Positions 58,743 through 64,000 of a stretch of DNA of 64,000 nucleotides are shown here, piece after piece. Position 1 is the stretch's first letter. Each line of letters opens with the position of its first letter. A program made the translations under genes and the position numbers. The DNA comes from Microbulbifer salipaludis. GTDB taxonomy: Bacteria > Pseudomonadota > Gammaproteobacteria > Pseudomonadales > Cellvibrionaceae. The DNA lies in NCBI RefSeq assembly GCF_017303155.1, contig NZ_JAEKJR010000003.1:1-64000 (forward strand), in the 5' to 3' direction. The notes beneath the pieces were generated by a model. That model searched no databases, was not told where the DNA came from, and saw nothing but the letters and a program-made list of their open reading frames with translations.

Positions 58743-59869
58743 GCAAAAGCCCCAGCATGAACAATATCTCCAAACCGCGCCCGGACAGCGAGAACTACCG
58801 CGATATCTTTTTGCGCGACCTTCCGCTAATCGACACCCGCGCCCCCACGGAGTACAGCAAGGGCTCTTTCCCCACCGCGGTCAACTTACCGCTCATGACC
58901 GACGCCGAGCGGCAAAAGGTCGGCACCTGCTACAAACAGCATGGTCAGCAAGCGGCCATCTCCCTCGGCCACACGCTTGTCCGCGGGAAAATAAAACAGC
59001 AGCGGGTGGACCGGTGGGCGGAGTTTGCTCAGGCGAACCCCCAGGGCTACCTGTTTTGCTTTCGCGGCGGACTGCGCTCCCAGATCAGCCAGCAATGGCT
59101 ACATGAAGCCGGTGTCGACTACCCCCGCATCACCGGCGGCTACAAGGCAATGCGGAGTTTTCTCCTTCAGGAAATTGAGAGTGCCGTGCAGCAATGCCAG
59201 TTTATCCTGGTGGGTGGCATGACCGGCACCGGCAAGACCGAAGTGCTCGCGCAACTGGAGAATGCGGTGGACCTAGAAGGCCACGCCAACCATAGGGGGT
59301 CCAGTTTCGGCAAACGGGCAACGGCGCAACCGCCACAAATCGGCTTCGAAAACGCACTGGCCATCGACCTGCTAAAACGGCGCGCCGCTGGCCAGCAGCA
59401 GTTTGTACTGGAAGATGAAAGCCGGCTGATCGGAAAATGCTCGATTCCATTTTCCCTACATCAGCGCATGGCCACACTGCCCATCGCCTGGCTGGATGAC
59501 GCATTCGAAAACCGCGTCGAGAGAATCCTGCGGGATTATGTGATTGACCTGTGCGCTGAGTTCATCGATTGCTTCGGCACAGAAGAGGGACCAGAAAAAT
59601 TCGCCACCGCACTACTGCAAAACCTGTCAAAAATATCGAAGCGCCTTGGCGGCCAACGATATCAGGAACTTCAGGCAATCATGCAACAGGCCTTGCAGGT
59701 TCAAAGCAGTAACGGCGATGTCGAACATCACCGCGAATGGATAACCCGCCTCCTGCGTGACTACTACGACCCCATGTACGACTACCAGATATCACAGAAG
59801 TCTGACCGCATAATCTTTCGTGGCGATCAAACAGCAGTGGTGGAGTTCCTCAAGGCAAACCATGCATAA
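58739..59869 (+). CDS. mnmH: tRNA 2-selenouridine synthase
   Basis: 376 aa. N-terminal rhodanese domain with [12 protein letters not shown] (catalytic Cys near residue 107), and a P-loop [10 protein letters not shown] near residue 160 in the C-terminal part. It replaces sulfur by selenium at U34 of Lys, Glu and Gln tRNAs, using selenophosphate from SelD. No selA/selB are seen, so this pair probably serves selenouridine only. Its stop codon TAA (59867-59869) coincides with the edge of the cassette array. Confidence 0.96.
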   Translation: MSKSPSMNNISKPRPDSENYRDIFLRDLPLIDTRAPTEYSKGSFPTAVNLPLMTDAERQKVGTCYKQHGQQAAISLGHTLVRGKIKQQRVDRWAEFAQANPQGYLFCFRGGLRSQISQQWLHEAGVDYPRITGGYKAMRSFLLQEIESAVQQCQFILVGGMTGTGKTEVLAQLENAVDLEGHANHRGSSFGKRATAQPPQIGFENALAIDLLKRRAAGQQQFVLEDESRLIGKCSIPFSLHQRMATLPIAWLDDAFENRVERILRDYVIDLCAEFIDCFGTEEGPEKFATALLQNLSKISKRLGGQRYQELQAIMQQALQVQSSNGDVEHHREWITRLLRDYYDPMYDYQISQKSDRIIFRGDQTAVVEFLKANHA

Positions 59870-59966
59870 GGCAAGGCGTTCTGTAGAAAACCGATATATC
59901 GCGATATCAACCGCTGGCCGATACTAAAGTTAGCCGACTTCTTGAGATACCAACGCTTGTTAAATG
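59864..59966 (-). repeat. attC site 0, degenerate terminal copy
   Basis: R'' box GCATTTAAC (minus of 59959-59967 area, GTTAAAT on plus at 59959-59965) is normal; the R' side, GCATAAG at 59864-59870 on plus, differs at the last base from GCATAAC and lies over the stop codon of mnmH. L-type arms AAGGCG and CGCTTG are visible. It ends the array. Confidence 0.55.
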
Positions 59967-60300
59967 CTAATGGGCACTGACCTTTGAGAAAAGATTTATG
60001 ACGGCTACGCCAGAAATTATCAATGCCATGCCAATTACACTCGCCACATCCAATTTTTGACCAAACATTATCCAGCCTAAAATTGAAATCAGTACAATAC
60101 CTAAACCAGCCCAAATTGCATAAGCGATGCCAACAGGAATTGCCTTTAAGGCCAGTGAAAGAAAATAGAATGCGAAGGCGTAACCCAGAACAACAACCAC
60201 GCTAGGCCAGAATTTTGTGAAGCCCGAACTGGCCTTCAGGCTCGATGTTGCGATCACCTCAGCAACAATAGAAACGCCAAGAAAAAAACCAACTTTTCAC
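59967..60300 (-). pseudogene. SMR-family multidrug efflux protein gene, frameshifted at a T7 run
   Basis: Four-helix small multidrug resistance protein (EmrE/QacE/QacH type): [45 protein letters not shown] and [14 protein letters not shown]. The N-terminal part is in another frame: GTG at 60298-60300 gives VKSWFF, then a T7 run (minus of 60282-60288) shifts the frame; removing one T restores [15 protein letters not shown]. The membrane-embedded Glu (VAEV) falls in the frameshifted part, so a protein starting at the downstream GTG (60257) would lack it. Could be a true pseudogene, a slippery phase-variable tract or a sequencing error. Confidence 0.75.
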
Positions 60301-60401
60301 AAAAATTATCCTTATAAAAATGCACCGAGAAGGTTACTAAAATGGCTGCATAAAGTTCAGTTTCATTATATCCGGCTACCTATGCGCAATTTTCAGAGCT
60401 C

Positions 60402-60518
60402 ATTTAACGCCGTGCGCAGCAGCGGCTTACTTTGTGTGCTTTTTGCACGAAAATGGGAGCGCAGTGACCGTGCAAAAAGTGCACAAAGTAAGACGTCAGC
60501 TGCCGCACCTTGTTATGC
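60402..60518 (-). repeat. attC site 1
   Basis: 117 bp. R' GTTAAAT (plus ATTTAAC, 60402-60408) and R'' GCATAAC (plus GTTATGC, 60512-60518), with inner imperfect arms around TACTTTGTG and CACAAAGTA that fold as a long hairpin. Confidence 0.85.
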
Positions 60519-60905
60519 ATCTAAGGCCCCGAAAATACGCACCTTTTCTCGTTTATACAGATTTATTGTGAAATATCCCCAATAAGTACCTATCGCGCCT
60601 GCTAATAGAATCAGTAAGAGTGTGAGCTGCGAGCCCACGTTGGACGCAATGGCAATGTAAGCTGCTAGTGCGCCAGCCAAAAACGCTATACAAGTTACCC
60701 AACGATACATCGGTACGTGAGCAAGTAGCGCCTTTACAACGCGATCAAAGAACGTAGTAATTGAGAACAAGAGGACGGGAATGCCTAAAATATATCCACC
60801 GCCTGCGATGAAAGTCACTCCTAGAACCATGAACAGATAGCCCGAGAAGATTCCTTTAAATAGGGTAAAGAGATCCCACCCATCTGTACTTGGTAAATTA
60901 CTCAT
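60513..60905 (-). CDS. Cassette membrane protein, function unknown
   Basis: 130 aa. Four hydrophobic segments: GYLFMVLGVTFIAGGGYILGIPVLLFSI, VTCIAFLAGALAAYIAIA and LTLLLILLAGAIGTYWGYFTI. No family recognised. Its TAA stop is inside the attC1 R'' box. Starts 10 bp after attC2's R' box. Confidence 0.65.
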   Translation of the reverse strand: MSNLPSTDGWDLFTLFKGIFSGYLFMVLGVTFIAGGGYILGIPVLLFSITTFFDRVVKALLAHVPMYRWVTCIAFLAGALAAYIAIASNVGSQLTLLLILLAGAIGTYWGYFTINLYKREKVRIFGALDA

Positions 60906-60914
60906 ATTTAAGAT

Positions 60915-61034
60915 GCATAACGCCCAGCGCAGGCGCAGCCAGCGCGGAGCACATTTTGTGTTAATGTTTGAGCGCCAGCGAGCAACACAAAAGGTGCGTA
61001 GCGTTGGCTGTCGCTCTGCCGCTGATTGTTATGC
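60915..61034 (-). repeat. attC site 2
   Basis: 120 bp. R' GTTATGC (plus 60915-60921) and R'' GCATAAC (plus 61028-61034). The arms GCGCAGCCAGCGCGGAGC and GCGTTGGCTGTCGCTC are complementary with bulges. Nearly the same sequence as attC4 and attC7. Confidence 0.88.
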
Positions 61035-61035
61035 A

Positions 61036-61410
61036 CTACTCGCTAGGAGCCTGGAAAATAGCTTGCCCCGAGACCAGACAATGTTTTGCTCCATCTATGG
61101 AAAACATTGCTTCACACTGGCTTCTTGAATCTGGCCACTCTTCCATTACGCTATTTATTAAATTTACTTTCTCGGAGATATCGCTACTACCGAGGTAATA
61201 GAAAGTAAAGTTACCACGATTCGAGTACGCGGTTACTATACAAAACCGTACACGGCATGAATTTACCACTCTTTCTGAGTTTACTCGATCAATGCTCCAT
61301 AGAATGAACTGCTGCTCATAAAAACTCTTTATCTGAGGCTTGAAAACCAGTGCAGTAAGGATCAGAAAAGCCAGAATCAATACCACTAACATCTTCCTTG
61401 ATGTGCTCAT
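61036..61410 (-). CDS. Cassette protein with N-terminal transmembrane helix
   Basis: 124 aa from ATG (MSTSRKMLVVLILAFLI) with GGAGAG upstream; a longer open frame reads into attC3 and is rejected. One hydrophobic helix, then a soluble part with four cysteines (NSCRVRFC, SQCEAMF, KHCLVSG) that may pair outside the cytoplasm. Not recognised. Confidence 0.65.
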   Translation of the reverse strand: MSTSRKMLVVLILAFLILTALVFKPQIKSFYEQQFILWSIDRVNSERVVNSCRVRFCIVTAYSNRGNFTFYYLGSSDISEKVNLINSVMEEWPDSRSQCEAMFSIDGAKHCLVSGQAIFQAPSE

Positions 61411-61425
61411 GCAACTCTCCGTATT

Positions 61426-61542
61426 GCATAACGCCGCGCTCAGGGGCGGCTTGCTTTGTGTATTTTTTGCGCAACAATGGAGCGAAGCGACGGCGCATAA
61501 AGTGCACAAAGTAAGCCGTCCCGTTGCAGCGCATTGTTATGC
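61426..61542 (-). repeat. attC site 3
   Basis: 117 bp. R' GTTATGC (plus 61426-61432) and R'' GCATAAC (plus 61536-61542). Internal arms around GGCTTGCTTTGTG and CACAAAGTAAGCC pair. Related to attC1. Confidence 0.85.
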
Positions 61543-61544
61543 GC

Positions 61545-61985
61545 TTACTCTGAGCGCCATAGGACCTCTGTTAAAACTGGAAACTCACCGTAACTCAGCA
61601 CGATTTCTTTTTCCAAACTGTCATTTAACCCGCTAAATCCAAGGTAAACATAGTGATCGAAGCAACCCTGCACCATAATGTCTCCCTGCTTAGGTCTTAC
61701 CTTTACCACCTCTAAATCATTGAATTCATAAGGCAGCTCATTATTTTGTAGCCTGGAGTATCCACCGAATGGCGTATCTTCACTCAGAGAGTAGTTATGC
61801 ATTTGATGGTAGAGCAACTCCAAACGCTCTTCAGATAATGAGCGTGCATATCTAACAGCCTCAGAGTCTTCATCACAAGAAGGACGGTCCCAGCCAAAAA
61901 TAAACCCACCGAGAATGAAAAAGAATAAGCAAATACCAAGAAATGCCGAGGTTAAGATTCCTATAAGTTTGAGAGTAAACTTCAT
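61545..61985 (-). CDS. Cassette protein with single TM helix, function unknown
   Basis: 146 aa. N-terminal helix LIGILTSAFLGICLFFFILGGFIF, then a soluble part (WDRPSCDEDSEAVRYARSLSEERLELLYHQM, GCFDHYVYLGFSG). Two cysteines. Its TAA stop lies 2 bp from the attC3 R'' box. No family recognised. Confidence 0.65.
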   Translation of the reverse strand: MKFTLKLIGILTSAFLGICLFFFILGGFIFGWDRPSCDEDSEAVRYARSLSEERLELLYHQMHNYSLSEDTPFGGYSRLQNNELPYEFNDLEVVKVRPKQGDIMVQGCFDHYVYLGFSGLNDSLEKEIVLSYGEFPVLTEVLWRSE

Positions 61986-61995
61986 CAGTCTCTAC

Positions 61996-62115
61996 GCATA
62001 ACGCCCAGCGCAGGCGCAGCCAGCGCGGAGCGCATTTTGTGTTAATGTTTGAGCGCCAGCGAGTAACACAAAAGGTGCGTAGCGTTGGCTGTCGCTCTGC
62101 CGCTGCTTGTTATGC
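61996..62115 (-). repeat. attC site 4
   Basis: 120 bp. R' GTTATGC (plus 61996-62002) and R'' GCATAAC (plus 62109-62115). Nearly the same as attC2 and attC7. Confidence 0.88.
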
Positions 62116-62436
62116 ATTGCGCTGGCACTTATGTTTGGGCTTAAACTCCAGGACTTTGTTGTACGTGTCACCTACAACGTAAGTTCCTTTTTTGAACCGG
62201 TACTTGCTTAGCGTCTTGATGGCGGCTCTATTGAATATTTCCGTTTCTGCCTTGACGACCTTTATATTTTTAGCCTCTCCAGCTTCATCAATTTGGAAGG
62301 CTAGCTTTACTGATCCCGATAGCTCTCTACAAACCGGAGGCATTGGGTAGATTGGCTCTATCTCCTCAACTGCCTCTTGGGCAACCGAGATCGCTGAAGA
62401 AAAGACCAAACTAAGTGTAAGTACGAATTTTCTCAT
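62110..62436 (-). CDS. TonB-C-like small secreted cassette protein
   Basis: 108 aa with a signal peptide (MRKFVLTLSLVFSSAISVAQ). The rest resembles the C-terminal TonB domain: YPMPPVCRELSGSVKLAFQIDEAGEAKNIKVVKAE and AAIKTLSKYRFKKGTYV. There is no TM anchor beyond the signal. The stop TAA is within the attC4 R'' box. TonB energy transfer is unlikely without an anchor; a secreted or periplasmic role is inferred. Confidence 0.7.
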   Translation of the reverse strand: MRKFVLTLSLVFSSAISVAQEAVEEIEPIYPMPPVCRELSGSVKLAFQIDEAGEAKNIKVVKAETEIFNRAAIKTLSKYRFKKGTYVVGDTYNKVLEFKPKHKCQRNA

Positions 62437-62443
62437 TACTGAT

Positions 62444-62541
62444 GCATAACGCCGCTAGCAGGGGCAGCCGGAGCGCAGCGTAGGCTGTCCAGCCCGGGGC
62501 CCCGCAGGGGCCTTGGGCGATCTTGCCTAGCCTGGTTATTG
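62444..62541 (-). repeat. attC site 5
   Basis: 98 bp. R' GTTATGC (plus 62444-62450) and R'' CAATAAC (plus GTTATTG, 62535-62541). GGCCCCGCAGGGGCC forms its tip hairpin. Confidence 0.8.
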
Positions 62542-62824
62542 CGGCCGCACTCTGAACCAGCTACTAGCACTATGCCAGCCACGACTTGGCTGGCCACTGC
62601 CTAAAATTTACGAGGAAAGAATAACGCACATTCCCCAATTATTTTCCATCTTACTGGCACTCCGAAAGATAACTCCGGACTGCCCTCTTCTACCAAAACA
62701 GACCGAACACTCTAGGAACGGATCTGATTGAATAGCAACCGGCCAAAACGGCTCGATATTGGAAGCTATTTAGTGGCACTAAAATTTCAGCAACCACGAA
62801 AAACAAAAAAATACCGACCGGCAC
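62542..62824 (-). other. ORF-poor cassette body
   Basis: 283 bp with no open frame longer than about 50 codons on the minus strand. The best start-bearing frame is the 44-aa frame listed separately; a second short frame ending in NWGMCVILSS (about 49 codons) lacks a clear start near its beginning. A GCCAGCC-ACGACTT-GGCTGGC arm pair lies near 62571-62591. May hold a small RNA, a decayed gene or nothing. Confidence 0.55.
62690..62824 (-). CDS. Possible 44-aa peptide
   Basis: GTG immediately after the attC6 R' box opens a 44-codon frame with hydrophobic start VPVGIFLFFVVAEILV and ending GLFW. Evidence is weak: no ribosome binding site and unknown sequence. Confidence 0.2.
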   Translation of the reverse strand: MPVGIFLFFVVAEILVPLNSFQYRAVLAGCYSIRSVPRVFGLFW

Positions 62825-62906
62825 CAATAACGCCGCCAGCACAGGCCGGAGCACGCAGTGCGGAGGTCCAGCCCCGAAGGGGCGATTGTGCCTGGCCTTG
62901 TTAAGT
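62825..62906 (-). repeat. attC site 6
   Basis: 82 bp, shortest of the set. R' GTTATTG (plus 62825-62831) and R'' ACTTAAC (plus GTTAAGT, 62900-62906). The tip is CCCCGAAGGGG. Confidence 0.82.
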
Positions 62907-62912
62907 GCTGAG

Positions 62913-63146
62913 CTACTTGCACGCTAGACACTCCACATTATTAATTGTTGAATATTCCGCAAACCAGTAATGCGGGTCATTTATTTTCCGGTACTCCAAA
63001 GCCTCGGATTTATAGGGCTTGTGAAAGCGACGTTTCAGGATTACTAAATTTTTGCACTTTGGAGGCCATCCAGAAGCTTCAGCTACTTCGTTACCACGAG
63101 CTAGCTCTACATTTAGAATTTCATTCAGCTCACTCGACTCGAACAA
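62913..63146 (-). CDS. Small cassette protein, function unknown
   Basis: 77 aa if the TTG at 63146 is used; AAGGAG lies 9 bases upstream of it. The frame also opens at a GTG (63167) within the R' box of attC7, which would add seven residues but has no ribosome binding site. Contains VILKRRFHKPYKSEALEYR and four cysteines in all, among them NNVECLACK. Not recognised. Confidence 0.5.
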   Translation of the reverse strand: MFESSELNEILNVELARGNEVAEASGWPPKCKNLVILKRRFHKPYKSEALEYRKINDPHYWFAEYSTINNVECLACK

Positions 63147-63165
63147 TTCTTGATTCTCCTTGGGC

Positions 63166-63285
63166 ACTTAACGCCCAGCGCAGGAGCAGCCAGCGCGGAG
63201 CACATTTTGTGTTAATGTTTGAGCGCCAGCGAGTAACACAAAATGTGCGTAGCGTTGGCTGTCGCTCTGCCGCTGCTTGTTAAGT
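63166..63285 (-). repeat. attC site 7
   Basis: 120 bp. R' GTTAAGT (plus ACTTAAC, 63166-63172) and R'' ACTTAAC (plus GTTAAGT, 63279-63285). Internal sequence is almost the same as attC2 and attC4, though the ends differ. Confidence 0.9.
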
Positions 63286-63801
63286 GCAGTCACACTCGAA
63301 TACCTCGTAGTCGAATACCGAATTTTCCTCTACCCATTGAAACCAGTGCATGTCGAAGGAAAGAAAAACTCCTTTCAATTCACATGGTAAGTTTTCTGCC
63401 TTAAATTTAGCTTCTTCTTTTAGCTCTTTCTTTAGGCTTCTACGATTAGATAGGCTTAACGATCGAAAATTTCTTGGAAGCTTGTTATCACAAAGTGTGC
63501 GAAAGATATATTTTTCTACTGCCTTAAGCTCTCTGTTTATTGCCAGTATTTTGAGATTAACATTTCCTGGAATTAACCCCCTTTCGTAAGCCCAAAACTG
63601 ATCCTCTAGCTTAAAACCAGAACCAAGCACTACGAGTTTCCCGTGCCTTTTATCTATGATTACTCCACTTGATCCGATGTAGCCAATAGGAAAGAAATAA
63701 TAGGAGTCTTTCTCAATCCTAGAGCCATTGTTCCAGGTCAAACCTTCAACTTGGCAATACTTTCTTGCTATTACTTCTGCCTCTTCAAGAGATAGTGACA
63801 T
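63280..63801 (-). CDS. Imm35-like cassette protein
   Basis: 173 aa. The N-terminal half SLEEAEVIARKYCQ ... YYFFPIGYIGSSGVIIDKRHGKLVVLGSGFKLEDQFWAYERGL follows the Imm35 (immunity protein 35 / YrhB-like) pattern. The C-terminal half is basic (NRRSLKKELKEEAKFKAENL) and unassigned. ATG at 63801 is chosen; a GTG lies three codons earlier. The stop is in the attC7 R'' box. No toxin is adjacent. Confidence 0.6.
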   Translation of the reverse strand: MSLSLEEAEVIARKYCQVEGLTWNNGSRIEKDSYYFFPIGYIGSSGVIIDKRHGKLVVLGSGFKLEDQFWAYERGLIPGNVNLKILAINRELKAVEKYIFRTLCDNKLPRNFRSLSLSNRRSLKKELKEEAKFKAENLPCELKGVFLSFDMHWFQWVEENSVFDYEVFECDCT

Positions 63802-63808
63802 AACTTGC

Positions 63809-63925
63809 ACTTAACGCCTTGCTCACCTGCACATACTGCGGAGAGCGTTTTTGTGTATTATGGAGCGCAGCGACACACAAAAACGAGCGTAGCAGTATGT
63901 GTCAGCGTGCAGCAACTTGTTATAA
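63809..63925 (-). repeat. attC site 8
   Basis: 117 bp. R' GTTAAGT (plus ACTTAAC, 63809-63815) and R'' TTATAAC (plus GTTATAA, 63919-63925). Arms CACATACTGC and GCAGTATGTG pair. Confidence 0.85.
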
Positions 63926-63930
63926 GGCAT

Positions 63931-63999
63931 TTACTCTGCGCCTTTGATTAAGCCGGAATGGTACTCAGAGATTTGGATTACCTTTTTCGATAACTCTGA
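63931..63999 (-). CDS. Partial cassette gene at the right edge, C-terminal end
   Basis: Minus-strand frame ends SELSKKVIQISEYHSGLIKGAE with TAA at 63931-63933, 6 bp from the attC8 R'' box. The rest is beyond the window. Function cannot be judged. Confidence 0.5.
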   Translation of the reverse strand, partial: SELSKKVIQISEYHSGLIKGAE

Positions 64000-64000
64000 A

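Larger units (their letters stand above)
59864..64000 (-). mobile_element. Integron cassette array, distal end
   Basis: Nine attC-like sites interleaved with short minus-strand genes, each with conserved R'' (RYYYAAC-like) and R' (GTTRRRY-like) ends. The array is AT-richer than the flanking core. Genes are read toward lower coordinates, so the integrase, attI and Pc promoter should lie past position 64000. Whole cassettes: SMR-type, membrane protein, three secreted or single-pass proteins, ORF-poor cassette, small protein, Imm35-like protein; one partial cassette at the right edge. Confidence 0.88.

Noticed and set aside
61411..61509. N-terminal extension of the cassette gene at 61036
   Set aside because: The extra codons translate attC3; the ATG at 61410 has a good ribosome binding site.
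59864..63925. Reading the spaced repeats as a CRISPR array
   Set aside because: Repeats are 82-120 bp, differ in core, and the intervals hold 0.1-0.5 kb genes, not 30-40 bp spacers; no cas genes.

Overview
The window looks like a chromosomal segment of a marine gammaproteobacterium of the Cellvibrionales type; a Microbulbifer-like genus is my best guess. The basis is high GC, the gene order recA-recX ... alaS-lysC-csrA-tRNA-Ser, and a mix of housekeeping genes with RND efflux, TamA/TamB, PadR and selenouridine genes. The genus is an inference from gene content and protein flavour, not a measured match.

Layout. 1-583: rRNA leader, three tandem rRNA-type promoters firing out of the left edge, and tRNA-Ser(GCU) with its terminator. 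795-10921: mostly minus-strand core genes (csrA, lysC, alaS, a HIT protein, a Trm112-like protein, a lipase, glpK, recX, recA with a LexA box, pncC). 10999-19010: a MaoC-like protein, a prolyl oligopeptidase lipoprotein, a DASS transporter translationally coupled to a PhoD-like phosphatase, mtfA, and a MobA-like nucleotidyltransferase. 19043-24834: tamB/tamA. 25570-31007: a small DUF3149 protein, acetoacetyl-CoA ligase with a divergent LysR gene, a PadR/HAAS-type pair with two palindromic operators, and dps. 31267-42785: M2 dipeptidase, 4.5S SRP RNA, a double-length QueD-like protein, rsmE, ald with a divergent Lrp-type gene, an RND adaptor plus pump, and an Mpo1-like protein.

42997-44904 is an accessory island: a probable polymorphic toxin (Tse6/Toxin_46-like tip) and a Tsi6-like immunity gene. 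45192-59869 returns to core genes (macrodomain, putP, a lysozyme-like protein, ttcA, tesA-ybbA-ybbP, bioA, a redoxin with a DsbD/ScsB-type reductase, selD-mnmH). Two nested palindromic elements of the same architecture lie at 49056-49153 and 53270-53396.

59864-64000 is the most striking part. It is the distal end of a chromosomal integron cassette array, not marked by any recognisable enzyme gene. Nine attC-like sites (82-120 bp) separate small AT-richer minus-strand genes. For each cassette bounded on both sides, the R'' box (downstream) is the exact complement of the R' box at its other end, which is the footprint of site-specific cassette insertion. The integrase should lie beyond position 64000. 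Cassettes include a frameshifted SMR efflux gene, a TonB-C-like secreted protein, an Imm35-like protein, several unrecognised membrane or secreted proteins, and one cassette with no convincing ORF.
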